DNA of 64,000 nucleotides from assembly GCF_051486985.1 (NCBI RefSeq), contig NZ_JAHVDV010000023.1:24825-88824 (forward strand), given 5' to 3'. The position numbers were made by a program, and so were the translations under genes. Of the stretch, positions 63,757-64,000 are shown piece by piece. Below the pieces are notes generated by a model, which was given only the letters and a program-made list of their open reading frames with translations, was not told the origin of the DNA and did no database searches. Source of the DNA: CBFFRJ01 sp051486985. Its GTDB lineage: Bacteria > Pseudomonadota > Gammaproteobacteria > Enterobacterales > Enterobacteriaceae. Each line of letters opens with the position of its first letter. Position 1 is the stretch's first letter.

Positions 63757-64000
63757 TGCGAGCACGATCGGTCCCCTCGCCCCACCGGGGAGAGGGCCAG
63801 GGTGAGGGGAACATGCGGCTCTTGTGGTCATTCCGTTCACCTCATGTTCCCTGCTTTTCTGTCACGCCAGAACCCGTGAACGTGCCAGGGTGGTTCACCG
63901 CCACCACCCTGGCGACCCGGGCTCCCGGCAAGGAAAATCGCCGCTTCGCGGTCCATGATGCTTATGTCGTCTGACTATCGGGTCGGGGACCAGCCTGCCT
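63757..64000 (+). repeat. Long dispersed repeat, copy 2 (runs out of the window)
   Basis: The second copy of the repeat at 59,434-59,751. It has the REP-like head (GAGAGGGCCAGGGTGAGGGG), the perfect hairpin arms GCCAGGGTGG and CCACCCTGGC, and the 40-base identical tail at 63,961-64,000. It continues past the window edge, so its right end is unknown. The short gap after proX (63,684-63,756) holds a REP-like stem (CTCCCTCTTCC...GGGAGAGGGAG). Confidence 0.85.

Overview
The window looks like chromosomal DNA of an enterobacterium close to Enterobacter or a related genus (Lelliottia, Leclercia, Citrobacter). The backbone follows the Escherichia/Salmonella order rnfH-ratA-smpB / ssrA / yqaE-alaE-ygaC-ygaM-nrdHIEF-proVWX, the tmRNA tag reads ANDENYALAA, and the housekeeping proteins are near-identical to their E. 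coli counterparts as I remember them. The genus is an inference; no marker in the window fixes it.

Layout. (1) 1-1,660: end of a ClbS/DfsB-family gene, rnfH, ratA, smpB. (2) 1,680-18,859: an SPI-9-like biofilm adhesin locus between smpB and ssrA, all on the minus strand: a giant Bap-type protein of Ig-like repeats followed by its type I secretion genes (TolC-like, ABC exporter, HlyD-like). The adhesin frame is broken by one in-frame TAA at codon 983 of 4,142, while the secretion genes are intact. (3) 19,436-19,798: tmRNA (ssrA). (4) 19,839-23,651: an AT-rich, decayed islet bounded by an imperfect 91-bp direct repeat. It holds IS3-family scraps, an ankyrin lipoprotein, a DUF943 protein and a DUF7079-like protein.

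(5) 23,690-39,459: the most unusual region. Two divergent, tightly packed gene sets appear to form one machine. The leftward set is a partner-switching module (RsbW-like kinase, STAS protein, response regulator fused to a PP2C phosphatase), an exported probable outer-membrane protein and an OpgC-like acyltransferase. The rightward set is a cellulose-synthase-like GT2, three DUF3131 paralogs, a small globin, a hybrid histidine kinase with two receivers and an Hpt domain, and a secreted GH2 glycosidase. I infer a regulated cell-surface or periplasmic glycan system; no characterised system known to me has this composition.

(6) 39,519-44,925: a Fur-box-preceded uptake operon, probably for haem or haem protein (ChaN-like lipoprotein, TonB-like protein, TonB-dependent receptor, YncE-like propeller). 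(7) 45,054-47,407: mmuPM (S-methylmethionine use) behind three tandem MetJ boxes. (8) 47,557-48,131: a cold-shock gene with a cold-box leader plus ymcF. (9) 49,059-52,926: a Dcm-type methyltransferase without vsr, a LysR regulator with a divergent SDR gene, and an unrecognised 282-aa protein. (10) 53,071-63,683: yqaE, a YodC-like gene, alaE, ygaC, ygaM, nrdHIEF and proVWX. (11) A long dispersed repeat lies on both sides of proVWX (59,434-59,751 and 63,757-window end).
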